Assembly (NCBI GenBank): GCA_021204545.1 | Contig: JAJPZF010000113.1 | Span: 1-15,732, forward strand | Length of the DNA stretch: 15,732 nt | Direction: 5' to 3' | Origin: Prevotellaceae bacterium | Lineage (GTDB): Bacteria; Bacteroidota; Bacteroidia; Bacteroidales; Bacteroidaceae | Part shown: positions 1-7,474 of the stretch, in pieces | How the letters are laid out: every line of letters begins with the position of its first letter | How positions within the stretch are numbered: position 1 is the stretch's first letter | The notes under the pieces: generated by a model | What the model saw: the letters and a program-made list of their open reading frames with translations, nothing else | The model's database searches: none | What the model was told of the DNA's origin: nothing | Made by a program: the position numbers and the translations under genes

Positions 1-48
1 TTTTGCGATATGTCGCAACCATGCGCCAAATTATTCTTTGTGGCTGTG

Positions 49-118
49 GTTGCGTCAAGGGGGTGTGCGTATATATATGTATATATATATATACGCCCCC
101 GCCCCCCCTTGACGCAAC
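49..118. repeat. Nested palindrome with alternating AT core
   Basis: Outer arms GTTGCGTCAAGGGGG (49-63) and CCCCCTTGACGCAAC (104-118) are perfect 15-bp reverse complements. Inside them GCGTATATATAT (67-78) and ATATATATACGC (85-96) form a second perfect 12-bp stem around a 6-base loop. The asymmetric remainder is TGT on the left and CCCCGCC on the right. The element lies just past the stop of the minus-strand gene at 145-528, so it could end or stabilise that transcript, but no U-run follows on either strand and it is not a standard intrinsic terminator. CGCAACC at 14-20 can also pair with GGTTGCG at 48-54, competing with the outer stem. A cruciform-forming repeat or small palindromic insertion is equally possible. 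Nothing else is recognisable in 1-144. Confidence 0.8.
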
Positions 119-144
119 TACATCTATACACGAAGAATAGGGCC

Positions 145-528
145 TCAGAAAGGAGCGCATTCATCATCAGTGTCAAGATTTAGAGTTTGTTGTGTAGCAT
201 CGGGCAGCGTCCCGTACGGATAGAGAAGCCCGTTGTCTATGCCTCTGGCGAGCAAACCCTCACGCGTTAGCTTACTAAGAGTAGTAGAAGCCGTTCCTCT
301 CTTAAGCCCCACGGGGTCGCTTGCCGTCTTGCTCGCCGTCTCTATCCAGCTGGAAAGCTCGGCGTTGCTCTTGCCGACCTTGCCGTTCTCCGAGTAGAAC
401 CGCCTGAGCAGTTCCTCGACCCGCTCCTTGATGCTATTGGGCTTTTCCTGCTTGGGGGCTGTCATCGGGGCGGGGCAGCCGTCAGAGCTTGCCGCCATCG
501 AGACCCAGAAGGGCTTGCCGGCAGCCAT
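145..528 (-). CDS. Small winged-helix-like protein, hypothetical
   Basis: The 127-residue product is not a family I recognise. Residues 33-48 form a likely amphipathic helix (IKERVEELLRRFY), 53-66 a second helix, and 76-93 (KRGTASTTLSKLTREGLL) resembles the recognition helix of a winged helix-turn-helix, followed by a hydrophobic wing around 94-106 (GLLYPYG). The first ~30 residues are low-complexity and rich in Ala, Ser and Pro, and the tail is acidic. Met11 and Met22 are alternative starts that keep the whole folded part; no Shine-Dalgarno helps choose. The gene is divergent from the ABC-F gene, with about 80 bases between start codons. A DNA-binding role is inferred from the helix pattern only. 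A spurious frame is possible, but the sequence looks protein-like and no better frame covers this stretch. Confidence 0.6.
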   Translation of the reverse strand: MAAGKPFWVSMAASSDGCPAPMTAPKQEKPNSIKERVEELLRRFYSENGKVGKSNAELSSWIETASKTASDPVGLKRGTASTTLSKLTREGLLARGIDNGLLYPYGTLPDATQQTLNLDTDDECAPF

Positions 529-548
529 ATTTTTCTTGTGCGAAAAGC

Positions 549-579
549 TTGCATGTTTCCCCGATTTTCATTACCTTTG
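549..579 (+). promoter_or_regulatory. Bacteroidota-type promoter for the ABC-F gene
   Basis: TTG at 549-551 (-33 element), a 20-base spacer and TACCTTTG at 572-579 (-7 element, TAnnTTTG) match the promoter used by the primary sigma factor of Bacteroidota. Transcription should start near 584-587, leaving a leader of roughly 25 bases before the GTG at 609. The -7 box lies inside a short palindrome, TTAC (571-574) and GTAA (579-582), which could be an operator half-site pair. No matching promoter is visible for the divergent minus-strand gene. Confidence 0.6.
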
Positions 580-608
580 TAACAATAAAAACAAACGGAA
601 ACCAAGCC

Positions 609-2549
609 GTGATAAGTGTCGACCATCTAAGTGTGGAGTTCAGCTCTCAGCCGCTTTTCAGCGACGTCAGCTTCGTGGTGAACCAGAGGGAGCGCGTGGC
701 CCTCGTGGGGAAGAACGGGGCAGGCAAGAGCACTCTGCTGCGTGTGATGGCAGGACAGCTGGCACCAAGCGTGGGGTCAGTGACTATGCCGGCAGGGCTG
801 GCAGTGGGCTATCTCGCTCAGGTGATGGAGGTGGAGGACGGACTGACGGTGAGGCAGGAGGCAGAGAAAGCCTTCAGCGAGCTCCGCAAGACGCTGAGCC
901 GCTTGAGGCGTCTCGAGGAGCTGATGGCAGGGAGCGGCGACTGCAAGAGCGAAGGCTACCTGCGCATCGTTGACGACTACACCCGTCTCTCAGAGAGATT
1001 CCGCATACTGGGAGGGCAGAACTACCAGGCGGAGTTGGAGCGCATCCTGACAGGCTTGGGTTTCCGCAGAGGTGACCTCGACCGCCAGACGAACGAGTTC
1101 TCAGGCGGCTGGAGAATGCGCGTCGAGCTGGCCAAGCTGTTGCTCGGCAAGCCCGATGTGCTTCTCCTTGACGAGCCCACCAACCATCTCGACATCGAGA
1201 GCATACAGTGGCTTGAGCAATTCCTCGTCGCGTGTCCCGCGGCGGTGATGCTCGTCAGCCACGACCGGGCCTTCCTCAACAACGTGTGCCAGAGGACGAT
1301 GGAGATCTCCTGCGGAAAAATCTACGACTACCGTGTTCCCTACGACCAGTTCGTCACACTCCGCAAGGAGCGCCGCGAACAGCAGCTTCGCGCGTACGAG
1401 AACCAGCAGAAGGAGATTGCCGAGACCAAGGAGTTCATCGAGCGCTTCCGCTACAAGCCGTCGAAGGCGGTGCAGGTGCAGAGCCGCATCAAGCGGCTCG
1501 CCAAGATAGTGCCGATTGAGGTGGACGAGGTGGACCGCGCGGCCCTCAGGCTGAAGTTCACCTGCTCGCGGCGCAGCGGGGATTTCCCCCTCGTGTGTGA
1601 GGACGTGGGAAAAGCGTACGACCACACCGTGTTCCAGGGCGTCAACCTCACCATTCGCAGGGGTGAGAAGGTGGCGTTCTGCGGGCGCAACGGAGAGGGC
1701 AAGTCAACGCTGGTGAAGTGCATAATGGGCGAGATCCCCTACGACGGCAAGATAACCCTTGGACACAACGTCCAGATAGGCTACTTCGCCCAGAACCAGG
1801 CTCAAACGCTTGACGGGGAGCTGACCGTGTTCGACACCATCGACCGCGTGGCGCGCGGGGATATAAGGCTGAAAATCAGGGACTTGCTCGGGGCGTTCAT
1901 GTTCGGAGGCGAGGCATCGGAGAAGAAAGTGAAAGTCCTCTCGGGCGGTGAGCGCAGCCGCCTGGCGATGATCAAGCTGCTTCTCGAGCCGGTAAACTTC
2001 CTGATATTGGACGAGCCGACGAACCACTTGGATATGCGCTCGAAGGACGTGCTGAAGGAGGCGATAAGAGACTTCGACGGCACTGTCATCGTGGTGAGCC
2101 ACGACAGGGATTTCCTTGACGGAACGGTGACGCGCGTCTACGAGTTCGCCAACGCCCGAGTGAGGGAGCATATAGGCGGGATCTACGACTTCGTGAGCCG
2201 ATTCTCGCTGAGGGAGGCCACGCTTACCCCAGCGCAGGGGGGAAGCCCAAGTGAGCCGCAGAAAGCCCCTTCACAGACACGCCAGTCGTACGAAGAGCGT
2301 AAACAAAGGTCGCGCCTACAGCGTAAGCTGGAACAGACAATCAAAGAGGCGGAAACGGCCGTTGCGGAAGTAGAAAACGCTATGAAAATTATTGAGTCAA
2401 AGATGTCCACCCAAGAAGGGAGTATGGACAGTGCGCTCTACGACAAGCACGCGTCGCTCCAACGCCAGCGCAAAGCCCTCGAGGAGGACTGGGCGAAAGC
2501 GATGGAGGAACTCGAACAAATGTCAAGCAGCCAAGCCGATGGGGAATAA
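609..2549 (+). CDS. ABC-F family ATPase (ribosome-associated)
   Basis: This is a soluble protein with two fused ABC domains and no membrane segment. ABC-F proteins bind the ribosomal E site and act on stalled or initiating translation. With the GTG start at 609 it has 646 residues, beginning ISVDHLSVEF. Domain 1 has Walker A at 34-41 (GKNGAGKS), signature SGG at 165-167, Walker B with DEP at 185-190 and switch His218. The inter-domain linker spans about 240-310 (basic, helical, with SKAVQVQSRIKRL). Domain 2 has Walker A at 359-366 (GRNGEGKS), signature LSGGE at 444-448, Walker B at 465-470 and His498. A charged coiled-coil tail runs from about 560 to 640. I chose the GTG because the frame upstream is low-quality, the predicted transcript starts near 585, and the family starts this way. 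All catalytic motifs are intact. The exact ABC-F subfamily is not assigned. Confidence 0.93.
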   Translation: MISVDHLSVEFSSQPLFSDVSFVVNQRERVALVGKNGAGKSTLLRVMAGQLAPSVGSVTMPAGLAVGYLAQVMEVEDGLTVRQEAEKAFSELRKTLSRLRRLEELMAGSGDCKSEGYLRIVDDYTRLSERFRILGGQNYQAELERILTGLGFRRGDLDRQTNEFSGGWRMRVELAKLLLGKPDVLLLDEPTNHLDIESIQWLEQFLVACPAAVMLVSHDRAFLNNVCQRTMEISCGKIYDYRVPYDQFVTLRKERREQQLRAYENQQKEIAETKEFIERFRYKPSKAVQVQSRIKRLAKIVPIEVDEVDRAALRLKFTCSRRSGDFPLVCEDVGKAYDHTVFQGVNLTIRRGEKVAFCGRNGEGKSTLVKCIMGEIPYDGKITLGHNVQIGYFAQNQAQTLDGELTVFDTIDRVARGDIRLKIRDLLGAFMFGGEASEKKVKVLSGGERSRLAMIKLLLEPVNFLILDEPTNHLDMRSKDVLKEAIRDFDGTVIVVSHDRDFLDGTVTRVYEFANARVREHIGGIYDFVSRFSLREATLTPAQGGSPSEPQKAPSQTRQSYEERKQRSRLQRKLEQTIKEAETAVAEVENAMKIIESKMSTQEGSMDSALYDKHASLQRQRKALEEDWAKAMEELEQMSSSQADGE

Positions 2550-2577
2550 AATGTCGAGACGGAACTTCAGCAGCCAT

Positions 2578-2599
2578 GGAGAGCCAAAGGGGTCTCTCC
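2578..2599 (+). other. Small hairpin in the ABC-F / M13 gap
   Basis: GGAGAG (2578-2583) and CTCTCC (2594-2599) are perfect 6-bp reverse complements around a 10-base loop, in the 98-base gap after the ABC-F stop. No U-run follows, so it is at most a weak terminator or an RNA-processing site. No TAnnTTTG promoter is visible in the rest of the gap, so read-through from the ABC-F gene into the peptidase gene is plausible. Confidence 0.3.
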
Positions 2600-2647
2600 C
2601 TGACTGTTCCGCGCAAACCGAGAATCAATCCTTTCAAACACAATTAT

Positions 2648-4678
2648 ATGAAGATCAAACTCTTAACCGCTGTCGCCATGACTATGGTCCTGACAGCATG
2701 CCAAAAGGAAATGAGATCGGGAATTGACACGGCAAATCTTGACACGAGTGTAGACCCGGGCACGGACTTCTACCAGTACGCCACGGGAGGATGGCAGCAG
2801 GCTCACCCTCTGACCGCAGAGTATAGTCGCTACGGCTCGTTCGACGCTCTGCAAGAGGAGAACAATAAACGCCTCAGGGAGCTGATCGACAGCGTGGCTG
2901 CGCTGGACAATCCCGAGGGAAGTATTGAGCGCAAAATCGCAGACATCTACAACTCAGCGATGGACAGCCTTAGGCTCAACGAAAGGGGGCTGACGCTGCT
3001 GTGTGAGTTCCTCGTGGCGGATGATTACCAAAGCTCAAAAGAAACGACAGAGAAGTGGCTCGCTGAGACGTGGCCAAGGATGCAGAGGCAAGGAGTGCAG
3101 GGCTTGTTTGGAGTTTACTTAGGCGCGGACGAGAAGGACTCCAAGAATAACATCCTCAACATTCACCAAGGCGGACTGACGATGGGGCAGAAGGATTATT
3201 ATCTCAATACAGATTCAGCCACCACCGCCATACGCGAAGCATACACTCAATACATCGTCGACCTTAGCAAGCACGCTGGTTTCACTGACGAGCAAGCTCA
3301 GAAAATCTCTGACGACGTGATGCGCATAGAGACACGCCTTGCGGCGAAAAGCAAGAGCATGGCCGAGCTGCGCGACCCCGAGGCGAACTACCACAAGATG
3401 AGCTACGAGCGGCTGAAGGCCGACTATGCGGGCGTGGACTGGGACCAGTGCCTCCAGAACCTCGGCATCGTTGGTATTGACAGCCTCATTGTCGGGCAAC
3501 CAGACGCGATACACGAGGTGGAGAAAGTGCTTAAGGATGAGACCCCCGAGGCGTTGCAGAACCTCTATCTGTGGCACGCCCTGAACATGGCAAGCTCGTA
3601 CGTCGACGACGAGAGCAGAGCCCTCAACTTCGGCTTCTGGGGCAAGACGATGAGCGGAAGAGAAGAGGACAAGCCACGCTGGAAACGCGCTGTGGCAAGC
3701 GTTGAGGGCAGCCTCGGCGAGGGGCTGGGGCATCTGTACGTCGACCGCTTCTTCCCGCCAGAGGCTAAGGAAAGGATGGAGAAGCTTGTGGCGAATCTTC
3801 AGGTGGCTCTTGGCGAAAGAATTGACGCGCAGGACTGGATGAGCGACGAGACGAAAGCCGTGGCTCACGAGAAACTGGACGCATTCTATGTGAAAGTCGG
3901 TTATCCCAACAAATGGAAGGACTACAGCTCCCTCGAGACGGGCGAGGACTATCTGCCAAACATCCTTGCCTCGAACGAGTGGGAGCTCAACGACATGGTG
4001 CAGACCCGCCTGAACAAGCCAGTTGACAAAGACGAGTGGTATATGACCCCGCAGACGGTGAACGCATATTATGACCCCAGCACCAACGAGATCACATTTC
4101 CGGCGGGCATACTGCAAAAGCCGTTCTTCGACCTTGACGCTGATGACGCGTTCAACTACGGGGCTATCGGGGTGGTCATAGGCCATGAGATGACGCACGG
4201 ATTTGACGACGAGGGGTCGCAGTACGACAAGGACGGAAACCTCAGGAAATGGTGGAGCGAGGATGATACAAATCGCTTCAAGGAAAGGATAGAGGTGATG
4301 CGAAAGTTCCACGACAATATCGAGGTTCTGCCAGGCCTGCGCGCCAATGGCAGCCTTACGCTGGGCGAGAACATGGCAGACCATGGCGGCCTGATGGTGG
4401 CTTTCCAGGCGTTCAAGAACGCCACGAAGGACGCTCCACTTGGCGATGTCGACGGCTTCACGCCCGAGCAGAGGTTCTTCCTCGCCTACGCGGGCGTGTG
4501 GGCCCAGAACATCAGGACAGAGGAGATCCGCAACCTCACCATCAGAGACTCCCACGCCCTGGCGAAATGGAGGGTGAACGCCCAGCTCCCGCATATCGAC
4601 GCATGGTACGAGGCCTTCGGCATCGGAGAGGATTCCCCCATGTTCGTGCCTAAGGACAAGCGAGTCAACATCTGGTAA
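2648..4678 (+). CDS. pepO: M13 family (neprilysin/PepO-like) zinc metallopeptidase, lipoprotein
   Basis: A zinc endopeptidase expected to cleave small peptides outside the cytoplasm. The 676-residue product from the ATG at 2648 begins with a lipoprotein signal peptide (MKIKLLTAVAMTMVLTAC), so Cys18 should be acylated and hold the enzyme in a membrane facing the periplasm or the surface. The N-terminal M13 domain spans about 35-400. The catalytic domain follows: NAYYDP at 472-477, NEITFPAGIL at 480-489, HEMTH at 513-517 (zinc ligands His513 and His517, catalytic Glu514), and ENMAD at 574-578 (third zinc ligand Glu574, supporting Asp578). Arg642 lies in the substrate-binding motif before the C-terminal VNIW. 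Length and motif order are normal for M13. A longer start at 2576 is rejected because it would bury the signal peptide. The gene sits 33 bases before metA; no functional link between the two is evident. The symbol is used in the family sense. Confidence 0.93.
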   Translation: MKIKLLTAVAMTMVLTACQKEMRSGIDTANLDTSVDPGTDFYQYATGGWQQAHPLTAEYSRYGSFDALQEENNKRLRELIDSVAALDNPEGSIERKIADIYNSAMDSLRLNERGLTLLCEFLVADDYQSSKETTEKWLAETWPRMQRQGVQGLFGVYLGADEKDSKNNILNIHQGGLTMGQKDYYLNTDSATTAIREAYTQYIVDLSKHAGFTDEQAQKISDDVMRIETRLAAKSKSMAELRDPEANYHKMSYERLKADYAGVDWDQCLQNLGIVGIDSLIVGQPDAIHEVEKVLKDETPEALQNLYLWHALNMASSYVDDESRALNFGFWGKTMSGREEDKPRWKRAVASVEGSLGEGLGHLYVDRFFPPEAKERMEKLVANLQVALGERIDAQDWMSDETKAVAHEKLDAFYVKVGYPNKWKDYSSLETGEDYLPNILASNEWELNDMVQTRLNKPVDKDEWYMTPQTVNAYYDPSTNEITFPAGILQKPFFDLDADDAFNYGAIGVVIGHEMTHGFDDEGSQYDKDGNLRKWWSEDDTNRFKERIEVMRKFHDNIEVLPGLRANGSLTLGENMADHGGLMVAFQAFKNATKDAPLGDVDGFTPEQRFFLAYAGVWAQNIRTEEIRNLTIRDSHALAKWRVNAQLPHIDAWYEAFGIGEDSPMFVPKDKRVNIW

Positions 4679-4711
4679 GACCGCACTCTAAACAAGAAAC
4701 ATAGCAAGAGA

Positions 4712-5629
4712 ATGCCACTAAAACTACCCGACAAACTGCCTGCCATAGAGCTGCTCAAAGAGGAAAATATCTTCGTGATGGACAGCTCGAGGGCCCGCAT
4801 GCAGGACATCAGGCCGCTGCGCATAGTGGTCCTGAACCTTATGCCGCTGAAAATAACAACAGAGACAGACCTCGTCAGGCTGCTCTCCAACACGCCCTTG
4901 CAGCTGGAGATAGAGTTCATGAAGGTGAAGGCCCACACGAGCAAGAACACGCCGATAGAGCACATGAGGGCGTTCTACAGGGATTTCCAGCTTATGCGCG
5001 ACGACAAGTTTGACGGCATGATAATAACGGGCGCGCCCGTGGAGCATCTGGACTTCGAGGAGGTGACCTATTGGGACGAGATGACTGAGATTTTCGACTG
5101 GAGCCGCACCCACGTCACCAGCACCATGTACATCTGCTGGGCCGCGCAGGCTGGCCTCTACCACCACTACGGCATCCCCAAATACCCGCTGCCCGAGAAG
5201 ATGTTCGGCATATTCCCGCAGAAGCCGCTCACGCCTTCCCTGCCCATCTTCCGAGGCTTCGATGACGTGTTTTTCATGCCCCACAGCCGCCACACCGAGA
5301 TAAGAAGGGACGACATACTGGCAAGGCCCGAGCTGACACTCATAGCCGAGAGCGAGGTGAGCGGCGTGAGCATGGTGATGGCCCGCGGAGGAAGGGAGAT
5401 TTACATCACCGGGCATAGCGAATACAGTCCGCTGACGCTCGACACTGAGTATAAGCGTGACCTCGCTAAGCATCTGCCGATAAAAAAACCGCTCAACTAC
5501 TACATCGACGACGACCCCCGGAAAGGGCCCCTCGTCTCATGGCGCACGCACGGCAACATGCTGTTCCTCAACTGGCTGAACTACTACATCTATCAGGAGA
5601 CGCCTTACAACCTGAGCGACATACACTAA
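4712..5629 (+). CDS. metA: Homoserine O-acyltransferase MetA, predicted acetyl-CoA-dependent
   Basis: Cytoplasmic enzyme that acylates the hydroxyl of L-homoserine, the first committed step of methionine synthesis. The 305-residue product matches the MetA family over its full length. The expected catalytic residues are in place: nucleophile Cys142 (ICWAAQAG), Lys47 (LMPLK), His235 and Glu237 (TGHSEY). Position 111 is Glu (TGAPVE). Published work on the Bacillus cereus and E. coli enzymes showed that Glu at this position favours acetyl-CoA and Gly favours succinyl-CoA, so this should be an acetyltransferase (EC 2.3.1.31) even though the family is often labelled succinyltransferase. It lies 33 bases after the peptidase gene and 12 bases before the U32 gene, probably in one transcript. 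No S-adenosylmethionine riboswitch or similar leader fits in the gap. Confidence 0.95.
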   Translation: MPLKLPDKLPAIELLKEENIFVMDSSRARMQDIRPLRIVVLNLMPLKITTETDLVRLLSNTPLQLEIEFMKVKAHTSKNTPIEHMRAFYRDFQLMRDDKFDGMIITGAPVEHLDFEEVTYWDEMTEIFDWSRTHVTSTMYICWAAQAGLYHHYGIPKYPLPEKMFGIFPQKPLTPSLPIFRGFDDVFFMPHSRHTEIRRDDILARPELTLIAESEVSGVSMVMARGGREIYITGHSEYSPLTLDTEYKRDLAKHLPIKKPLNYYIDDDPRKGPLVSWRTHGNMLFLNWLNYYIYQETPYNLSDIH

Positions 5630-5634
5630 GGAGA
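5628..5634 (+). promoter_or_regulatory. Strong Shine-Dalgarno deciding the U32 start
   Basis: AAGGAGA overlaps the metA stop codon and sits 7 bases before GTG 5642. This is unusual here, since most starts in the window lack a Shine-Dalgarno, and it supports the GTG as the true start of the U32 gene. Confidence 0.7.
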
Positions 5635-5641
5635 AGACCGA

Positions 5642-7474
5642 GTGAAAGAAATCGAACTCTTAGCCCCGGCCCGCGACCTCGAGACAGCCCTCGAGGCTAT
5701 ACGCCACGGAGCGGACGCAGTGTACATCGGGGCTGAGAGGTTCGGGGCCCGCTCGGGGGCAGGCAATCCGCCGGAAGACATCAGGGAGCTTTGCCGGCGG
5801 GCGCGCGTCTTCAGGGTGAGAATATATGTGACACTGAACACCATCCTCCTTGAAGACGAGCTTGAGGATGCCCGAAAGCTGGCGTGGCAGCTTTACGAGG
5901 CAGGGGCTGACGCTTTGATAGTGCAGGACATGGCACTGCTGGAGATGGAGCTGCCGCCCATCGCCCTTCACGCCAGCACGCAGATGAACAACGCCACGGC
6001 AGGGCAGGTGAGGTGGCTCAGGTCGCTTGGGTTCAGGCAGGTGGTGCTTGCAAGAGAATTGACACTAAGCGAGATTTCCGAGATCCACAGGCAAGTGCCG
6101 GACGTGAGGCTCGAGGTCTTCGTACACGGCTCTGTCTGCGTGAGTTATAACGGACAATGCTACGCCTCGCAGCATTGCTTCCACCGTTCGGCGAACCGTG
6201 GCGAGTGCGCCCAGTTCTGCCGCCTTCCCTTCGACCTTGTCGACGCGAAGGGCAGGGCAGTGGAGAGGCAAAAACATTTGCTGTCTCTCAGGGACATGAA
6301 CCGCAGCCGGCAGCTTGAGAGCCTGCTCGACGCCGGCGCTGTGAGCCTGAAGATAGAGGGGAGGCTGAAGACACGGGCGTACGTGAAGAACGTGGTGGCT
6401 TATTACAGGCAGGCTCTCGACAGAATCTTCGACAGACGTCCAAAGGATTACCGCCGCTCCTCGCTCGGCAGGCACCGCTTCACTTTCGAGCCGAGGCTGG
6501 AGGCCGTGTTCAACAGAGGCTTCACAGACTACTTCCTCGAGGGCAGGAAGCGGGGTCTTGCCAATCACCTCTCGCCCAAAAGCATCGGCGAGCCAGTGGG
6601 GAAGGTGAAAAATATACTTAATAATTGCATAGTCGTCGAAGGCACTGCCTCCTTCTCTAACGGCGACGGGCTTTGCTACTACAGCAAGGAGGGCAGCTTG
6701 CAAGGCTTCCGCGTGAACAGAGCCGCGGGCGACAGGCTTTTCCCTCAGGAGACGCCCCCCGGCCTTGAGCCTGGCACACAGCTCTACCGCAACTACAACC
6801 AGCGACTTGAGACGCTGCTCTCGCGCCCCTCAGCGGAAAGGAAAATCCCGATCTCATGGATGTTCGCCGAAACCGCGGGCGGCTTTCGGCTCACTGCCTC
6901 TGTGGAGGGCGAGAATCTCAGCGTGAGCCGCGATTTCCCGTCGGAGCATACCCCAGCCCGCAGCGCGCAGAAGGAGCTGACGGAGAGGCGTCTGGCGAGG
7001 CTCGGCGCGACAGTCTTCGAGAGCAGAGGCGTGGACTTCCTGGCGAGCCGTGACTGGTTCGTGCCAGTGAGCTTGCTCTCGAGCTGGCAGGGCTGGCTGA
7101 TCAGCGCGCTGGAGCGGCTTTTGGGCCAGGGGCCTACCACTGAGCCGCCGAGCCCGGTGGAGGCTGCTGAAGCCCCCTTTAAAGGCAAGGAAATCACATA
7201 TCTCGGCAACGTGTCGAACTCGCTCGCGAAGCGTTTCTGCCTCGACAACGGCGCGCTGAGCGTGGAGAATGCCATGGAGGTGTCTGGGAAAAGCATTCCA
7301 GACAAGCCCTTGCTGATGAGATGCCGCTACTGCCTCCTTTACGAGCTGGGCTGTTGCGCTAAACAGGGCGAGAGAACCCTTGTTCAGCCCCTTAGCCTGA
7401 GGCTTGCCGACGGGCGTGTCTTCCCGCTCGTTTTCGATTGCCGTGAATGCAAGATGGAGGTCTATGCGAGTTAG
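5642..7474 (+). CDS. U32 family (peptidase U32 / RlhA-like) protein
   Basis: A 610-residue U32 protein starting at GTG with IELLAPARDLETALEA. U32 members once called peptidases are now known in several cases to be Fe-S-dependent hydroxylases of RNA (RlhA on 23S rRNA, TrhP on tRNA) or of ubiquinone precursors. The TIM-barrel-like core covers about 1-260. The family signature runs from 158 to 176 (EVFVHGSVCVSYNGQCYAS). Cys166, Cys173, Cys179, Cys189 and Cys193 are candidate cluster ligands. A DUF3656-like middle region follows, then a separate Cys-rich C-terminus: Cys561, Cys564, Cys571, Cys572, Cys600 and Cys603. Length and the long C-terminus resemble the RlhA type more than the short TrhP type, so RNA hydroxylation is the best guess. 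The substrate is not determined. The 3' end overlaps the next gene by 11 bases. Confidence 0.88.
   Translation: MKEIELLAPARDLETALEAIRHGADAVYIGAERFGARSGAGNPPEDIRELCRRARVFRVRIYVTLNTILLEDELEDARKLAWQLYEAGADALIVQDMALLEMELPPIALHASTQMNNATAGQVRWLRSLGFRQVVLARELTLSEISEIHRQVPDVRLEVFVHGSVCVSYNGQCYASQHCFHRSANRGECAQFCRLPFDLVDAKGRAVERQKHLLSLRDMNRSRQLESLLDAGAVSLKIEGRLKTRAYVKNVVAYYRQALDRIFDRRPKDYRRSSLGRHRFTFEPRLEAVFNRGFTDYFLEGRKRGLANHLSPKSIGEPVGKVKNILNNCIVVEGTASFSNGDGLCYYSKEGSLQGFRVNRAAGDRLFPQETPPGLEPGTQLYRNYNQRLETLLSRPSAERKIPISWMFAETAGGFRLTASVEGENLSVSRDFPSEHTPARSAQKELTERRLARLGATVFESRGVDFLASRDWFVPVSLLSSWQGWLISALERLLGQGPTTEPPSPVEAAEAPFKGKEITYLGNVSNSLAKRFCLDNGALSVENAMEVSGKSIPDKPLLMRCRYCLLYELGCCAKQGERTLVQPLSLRLADGRVFPLVFDCRECKMEVYAS

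Noticed and set aside
49..118. Insertion sequence ends
   Set aside because: Only 40 bases lie between the outer arms, with no transposase nearby and no target duplication visible.
489..608. Forty extra N-terminal residues of the ABC-F frame
   Set aside because: They precede the predicted transcription start, overlap the divergent gene and do not resemble the family. GTG 609 gives the standard beginning.
428..973. Plus-strand 181-residue frame
   Set aside because: It overlaps the intact ABC-F gene in another frame and has the Arg/Gly-rich look of an out-of-frame reading of GC-rich DNA.
3215..4594. Long 459-residue minus-strand frame opposite the M13 gene
   Set aside because: The plus strand here encodes the complete M13 catalytic domain. 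The antisense frame has no motif and follows from the codon bias.
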